64,000 nt of DNA, from contig NZ_OZ240249.1 of the NCBI RefSeq assembly GCF_965198245.1, forward strand, positions 3,906,001 through 3,970,000, read 5' to 3'. This document shows positions 59,763 through 64,000 of the stretch, one piece after another. The DNA comes from Poriferisodalis sp965198245 (GTDB lineage: Bacteria > Actinomycetota > Acidimicrobiia > Acidimicrobiales > Poriferisodalaceae). Below the pieces are notes generated by a model. That model was not told the DNA's origin and did no database searches. It saw only the letters and a program-made list of their open reading frames with translations. The stretch's first letter is position 1. Every line of letters starts with the position of its first letter. A program made the position numbers and the translations under genes.

Positions 59763-62700
59763 TCACTTGCTTAGGAATTTCGGGGGTTTGCGTTCGGCGG
59801 GAGTGGGGGTTGGGAGGTCGGCGGCGGGGATGAGTGGGCCGTTCACGATGCGTTCGAGGATGTCGGCGGCCTGCGGGGTGACCTCGATGGTGTGTTCGAG
59901 GATCGAGAGCAGGAGCAGGAGTTCCTTGGATTGGGTCCAGCGGGTCGGGCGGATGTCTTCGAGTTCACTGGATTTCTTGCCCTTGCGAGTCTTCATCCGG
60001 TAGCCGAGCCATGACGGTAGGACTCGGAGGCCGGAGACTTCAAACTCCCAGACTTCTGGGCTGACCGGGGTGAAGACGCCGCTGCCCACGAAGAGTTCTT
60101 CGCTCTCTGGGTCATAGTCGTAGTCCTCTGGCATGCCGCTGACGGCCGCTACTTCGACGGCTCGGCCTTCGGGCAGCTTGGCGTTCTTGATGGGGGCGAA
60201 ACGCTCACCCCAGGTGTGCCACCACAGGAGGTCACGCCCCAAGGCAACGGCCTCGTCGAACAGGTCCGAATCGCTCGTCATCGGCATGCGGACGGGTCCA
60301 GCGGCTTCGGCTAGTTGGTCACCGAACCGCTCACTGAACGCCGAAGTTCCGCCGAGGCCGTAGCCGTAGGCCAAGAGATCTTCGGAAGTCGGAGCCTCAC
60401 CAAGTACATTGCCGAGGGCCGTCAAGACGACTTCGGTGACATTGGTTGTCTCTGCCTCAGCGTCGCGATACAGCGGCATCACATTCTTGGCGCCGTAGGA
60501 ACCGCGGAAGTGGTCGAGGTCGGGCACGTAGGGCGAAACGGTGAGCACAGGACCCCAACCGAGCTTGGTTGAGGTGAGGGTGGTCAAGAACACTTGACTG
60601 CTACCACGAACCCGCCACAGATCGGGCCGCGGGCGGTCCGCGAGCCGGTTATCAGCGATGATCCATTGGCGGTCAAAGCTGCGATAGCCGTAGCGCTCAA
60701 TGCCCTCTGGTGAACCGTCGCGACCGATGGCATTCAGCGACCGCAGTCTTCGACCACCGCCCGCTATGGGCAGTGGCGTGGCGGCCGCATTCCGGGAGTC
60801 GGTCGCGCGCATGAGATCGTTTCGTCGTCGTGGCACGGCTGTGAGCAGCGTCCTCCAACGCCTCTGGAGAAGGCTCTTGGACTCGGCGATGGGCCACGTG
60901 CGCTTGAGCTGGCACCCGGAGTGACTCCAGGGAAAAAGGCCGGTTACGTCGGGCCAGTCGTGATATTCGTGGGCACTCAGCGGGACGAGGCGTTCCAAAC
61001 CCTCGCCGTTCACTCGTTTGGATTGGCTGCCGAGCTTCATGCGGCGCAAGCGAGCGAACTTGTCGGTTCTGTCACCTTCGACACGCAGGTAATGGACAAC
61101 ACATTCGCCCGTGGACTCGGCGCCAGTCCGGACACCGATAGCGATCGCGACCGGCGTTTGGATGTCGAACACGTTCTCTTCCGTGAGGGCGCCTCGGCCC
61201 TCGCCCCCGAGATCGACGATCCACATCTCGTCGAACGCCTGACGCAGCAAGTTGCGCACCCCGCCCATTGAGATGCCGTCGAGATACGACGATGCAGTGA
61301 TGAACGCCACCACTCCGGGCCCGGGCGGCAGTTCAGTGGCCTGCCACACTGCCCAGCGCCAGAAGTAGACGTAGTCGTTGTAGACGTTCTTGAGATGGCC
61401 ACCGAGTCCGGCTTGGCTCATCGGCTCAGTGACCGTTCGCAGCAGCGGCGAACCCTCGACGCCGGGAGTCTCGAACCGGATGACGCCGCCCTTTCGCTTG
61501 CCGGTATCGCCCAAGGCCTTCTGTTCGCGGTCGTATGGAGGGTTGCCAATCACGACTGTGAAGCGCTTCTGCGCCTTGAGGTCCGCAGCGGCCCCGCCCT
61601 CGACGGAGATCGGGTCGACCATCGTGCCGAATTGGCCTTGGGCCGCTTGGTGCTCAAGCGAATCGGTAAGCAGCACGTTCACATTCGCATCGGCAACGCC
61701 GTGGGTGTAAAGCTCCAAGGCCACCTTGAGGTGCGCTATCGCATAGGGGCCGAGCATCAGCTCAAAGCCATGCATCTGCGGAAGCACATGGCGACGCAAG
61801 TGCTCCGGCCAGTCATTCTCGCTGCCGCCGCTCGACAGGAACGATTCGCGGGCTTGGCGCAGCCAGGCCACCAGGAATGTGCCGGTTCCCGTGGCTGGAT
61901 CGATCATGGTCACAAACGGCTGATCTACGGGCACTCCGTCGGGCACCTCGAAGCCGTTGCGCTCAGCGGCCTCGGTCCATGTGGAGGAGTCAGCTATGCC
62001 CATGGCGAGGCCGAATCGCTCGCGCAGCACCTCGTCGACTGCGCGCACCATGAAGTCGACCACGGGCTGGGGCGTGTAGAACGCTCCGGCGTCGGCGCGC
62101 AGCTTGCGGTCGTACTGCTTCAGAAACTCCTCGTAGAAGTGGATGACCGGGTCGCCGCCTTTCGCGGTCGTGCCGAACTGGTCGAGGATCGCTTCGACGT
62201 TGCTGACCCGCAGATCAGCGATGAGATGATCGAGGCCGCTACCAGCCAGATCAAGCACGCTGGCCTCGTCATGCACCTGCTCGAAGAACGCCTCCAAGAA
62301 TGGATTGGACAGCGGCACCGAGGAGTACACGGGCGAGGTGCCGAAGTCCTCCGGCGAGGTGACCCGGCTCGACAGCAATCCGTAGACGAGCGTCTGCGCG
62401 CACATGTCGGCGAAGCGGGCCTCGTCCACATCGGCGATCAGCTGCGAGCGGACCGTGCCGAGCATGGCCGTGAACGGACCCGATCCCCCTTCGGCAGCCA
62501 ACGCTTCAGCGATCTGGTCGCGGAGGTCGCTGGCGCAGGCAGCCATCTGCTCAGCCAGTCGGGAAGCAGTCGAGATAGCGGCACCGAGCGGCAGCTTGAA
62601 CGCCTCACGCCATTGCACCGTCCATGCGTCCGCGATTGCCTGATCGTCGGCAGGCCATGCCAGGCGGGGCAGCAGTTCGTGATGCAGCCGCGCCAAGTGA

Positions 62701-63194
62701 CGGTCGCTGCCTTGGCGAGGCCGCCACGCCAACGAGCGGATTTCGTCTGCACGCCCTTCGCGGTTCCACAGCGCCAGCAGATGCAGCTGCACCGTCTGGT
62801 CACCTCCAGTGGTCACCACGAACAGCAGATTCTCGGCGTCCCAACGCGGTCGGTTATCGCCCGGTGCCCGTTGGCTCCGCCGGCGGGCGAATGCTTGGGC
62901 CACACGGCGGAACTGAGTGACGGGCAGCCGTTCGCGGTCGAACTCGACAAAGAAGATGCCCCACGGCTGGTCGGCACTCAGCGGCCGCAACTGGCGCAGC
63001 CGTCGCAGGCTCGACATCTCAGCCGGATCGATGCCGACCTCGTCCGGCAGCCACTCCCACGTCAGGAGCTCTTCGTCCATGTCTGCGACATCGAGCGGCC
63101 AGTCGAGTTCATCGGCCAGGTATTCGAAAAGATCGGACTGGGTGCGGATACGCCGCAGCACGGCACCGCTCAGCATCGGCCGTGGCTCAGCCAT
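59763..63194 (-). CDS. Large N6-adenine DNA methyltransferase (DISARM DrmMI/type ISP-like)
   Basis: 1143 residues. An N-terminal helical region of about 360 residues leads to FYTPQPVVDFMVRAVDEVL (370-390), SAM motif I TMIDPATGTGTFLVAWL (429-445) and catalytic motif IV FTVVIGNPPYDREQKALGD (NPPY 551-554), the alpha-type N6-adenine methylase order. The remaining 550 residues should include target recognition and bear WDDTxxEF-like blocks. It methylates adenine in DNA. Its ATG overlaps the stop of the SNF2-type gene (TGATG). A methylase of this size coupled to a SNF2 helicase is the arrangement of class 1 DISARM (drmD-drmMI), though drmA, drmB and drmC are not in the window. Confidence 0.85.
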   Translation of the reverse strand: MAEPRPMLSGAVLRRIRTQSDLFEYLADELDWPLDVADMDEELLTWEWLPDEVGIDPAEMSSLRRLRQLRPLSADQPWGIFFVEFDRERLPVTQFRRVAQAFARRRSQRAPGDNRPRWDAENLLFVVTTGGDQTVQLHLLALWNREGRADEIRSLAWRPRQGSDRHLARLHHELLPRLAWPADDQAIADAWTVQWREAFKLPLGAAISTASRLAEQMAACASDLRDQIAEALAAEGGSGPFTAMLGTVRSQLIADVDEARFADMCAQTLVYGLLSSRVTSPEDFGTSPVYSSVPLSNPFLEAFFEQVHDEASVLDLAGSGLDHLIADLRVSNVEAILDQFGTTAKGGDPVIHFYEEFLKQYDRKLRADAGAFYTPQPVVDFMVRAVDEVLRERFGLAMGIADSSTWTEAAERNGFEVPDGVPVDQPFVTMIDPATGTGTFLVAWLRQARESFLSSGGSENDWPEHLRRHVLPQMHGFELMLGPYAIAHLKVALELYTHGVADANVNVLLTDSLEHQAAQGQFGTMVDPISVEGGAAADLKAQKRFTVVIGNPPYDREQKALGDTGKRKGGVIRFETPGVEGSPLLRTVTEPMSQAGLGGHLKNVYNDYVYFWRWAVWQATELPPGPGVVAFITASSYLDGISMGGVRNLLRQAFDEMWIVDLGGEGRGALTEENVFDIQTPVAIAIGVRTGAESTGECVVHYLRVEGDRTDKFARLRRMKLGSQSKRVNGEGLERLVPLSAHEYHDWPDVTGLFPWSHSGCQLKRTWPIAESKSLLQRRWRTLLTAVPRRRNDLMRATDSRNAAATPLPIAGGGRRLRSLNAIGRDGSPEGIERYGYRSFDRQWIIADNRLADRPRPDLWRVRGSSQVFLTTLTSTKLGWGPVLTVSPYVPDLDHFRGSYGAKNVMPLYRDAEAETTNVTEVVLTALGNVLGEAPTSEDLLAYGYGLGGTSAFSERFGDQLAEAAGPVRMPMTSDSDLFDEAVALGRDLLWWHTWGERFAPIKNAKLPEGRAVEVAAVSGMPEDYDYDPESEELFVGSGVFTPVSPEVWEFEVSGLRVLPSWLGYRMKTRKGKKSSELEDIRPTRWTQSKELLLLLSILEHTIEVTPQAADILERIVNGPLIPAADLPTPTPAERKPPKFLSK

Positions 63195-64000
63195 CAGTTC
63201 AACTCCATCCAGCAGTCGAGACGCGGACGTGGCGCGTCGGCCGGGACCTGGGCCACTCGTTCATAGCCATTGGCGATGTGAACGAGCACGCGACCGCGCA
63301 CCTTGACCAAATCGGCAGGGTCGAAACTGGTTCGGCGCGGAGTCTTCGGCATCGACCGGATGCTCTGAGCGATATCACCGATGTCATCGTCCGCCTCGTG
63401 AATCACATCGGTGTCGGCGTCGTAGAGGTACCAACGCGTTGACCCAGCTTCGAGGGTGAATGTGCCGGTCTCGGTGTCCAGTGCTGGCAGCGTGTAGCAC
63501 AAGAACACGCCGCGCACGCCTTCGTCCGCGTCGTCTTGAAGGGAGGCCGGGGTTCCGGGCAGCTTCGGATCGCGAGACTTCCAAGCCGGCAACTGTGAAT
63601 CACGCTCACGACCTGAGAAGGTCGCGCCCGGCAACGCTTCAAGGCGGTCGCTGAGGCCAGGGTGTTCGCGGAGCAAGTCCTGGTATTCCAAGTGCATCTG
63701 CTCAATCGACGTCACCTCACCCTCGTAGCCAGCATTGAACTCCCTGAGAGCCTCGTAGTCGTCTTGGGGCGTCAGAAGCTTGCGGCCCTCAATACCGAAG
63801 GTCTTCGAGATCAACAGCGTCTTGCCGCTCACCCGCCCGTACAGCTTCAAGATCCGGTCGAGGTCATCCGGCGGCAGGAAGTTCCAGAATTTCACTTCGC
63901 CACGTTCCGCACCGACGGCAGCGTTGTTGGCTTTGATCTGCTCTTCGATCGCGGGGTTCATGCGGCGATCCACGCGGCCGATGCGCTGCATGAGTCGCAC
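63194..64000 (-). CDS. SNF2/helicase C-terminal part (window edge)
   Basis: Only the last 268 codons are visible; the gene continues beyond 64000. The visible part begins in helicase motif VI (LMQRIGRVDRRMNPAIEEQI), followed by GEVKFWNFLPPDDLDRILKL and a C-terminal domain ending in PRPRLDCWMELN. The QRIGRVDR motif is typical of SNF2-like SF2 helicases of the kind encoded next to restriction-type methylases. Its stop overlaps the methylase start by two bases, indicating translational coupling and a joint defence role. Confidence 0.82.
   Translation of the reverse strand: MRLMQRIGRVDRRMNPAIEEQIKANNAAVGAERGEVKFWNFLPPDDLDRILKLYGRVSGKTLLISKTFGIEGRKLLTPQDDYEALREFNAGYEGEVTSIEQMHLEYQDLLREHPGLSDRLEALPGATFSGRERDSQLPAWKSRDPKLPGTPASLQDDADEGVRGVFLCYTLPALDTETGTFTLEAGSTRWYLYDADTDVIHEADDDIGDIAQSIRSMPKTPRRTSFDPADLVKVRGRVLVHIANGYERVAQVPADAPRPRLDCWMELN

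Noticed and set aside
61395..63266. 623-codon plus-strand open frame opposite the methylase
   Set aside because: Antisense shadow of a high-GC gene; no motifs, whereas the minus strand has a full methylase motif set.

Overview
The window is high-GC DNA of actinobacterial type. GC-rich third codon positions, frequent GTG starts, F420/FMN-dependent luciferase-like oxidoreductases, CaiB/BaiF CoA-transferases, DUF35 proteins, QueF and a haloalkane dehalogenase all fit a (probably marine) member of the Acidimicrobiia. That placement is inferred from gene content; there is no rRNA or other marker here, and I found no tRNA, rRNA or CRISPR array.

Layout. 1-9.4 kb is catabolic: a decayed peptide-type ABC transporter, two fused tandem class III CoA-transferases, a RidA-like protein, a VOC protein, D-aminoacyl-tRNA deacylase, and a thiolase-like/DUF35 pair. 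9.6-18.8 kb carries a small coiled-coil membrane protein and two large secreted repeat proteins. Each of these has a 13-base C tract between a well-placed start codon and its signal peptide, and in each the tract puts the start one base out of frame. 19.2-33.0 kb returns to metabolism: an IS110-like remnant, a CinA-like protein, a third fused CoA-transferase, a class I amidotransferase, a serine hydrolase, an LLM oxidoreductase with an acyl-CoA ligase, a membrane-anchored GH-like protein, queF, a CBS-less IMPDH/GMPR, a YceI protein, a triple hairpin repeat and dhaA.

33.0-37.4 kb is a small island: a putative restriction endonuclease and an adenine methyltransferase in tail-to-tail orientation, with an IS630-family element inserted exactly at their touching stop codons. 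It is bordered by a remnant of an LLM oxidoreductase and by a truncated second copy of the dehalogenase 3' end. 37.4-46.9 kb holds a nuclease/winged-helix regulator with a large palindromic operator, a shortened DnaQ-BRCT protein, an SF1 helicase with a RelE-like head, a potassium-channel scar, an LLM oxidoreductase, and a dehydrogenase/Fe(II)-2OG oxygenase/flavin protein group.

47-64 kb is an accessory and defence zone: VapBC, a SWIM protein, an EVE protein, an EEP nuclease, DUF488, a three-gene operon (SF1 helicase, DarT-like ADP-ribosyltransferase, ADP-ribosylglycohydrolase) joined by two 4-base overlaps, two low-GC orphans, and at the right edge a large N6-adenine methylase coupled to a SNF2-type helicase that runs off the window. 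The two items most worth following up are the poly-C switch shared by the two surface proteins and the helicase/DarT/ARH operon, which looks like a toxin-antidote system using a DraG-type antidote instead of DarG.
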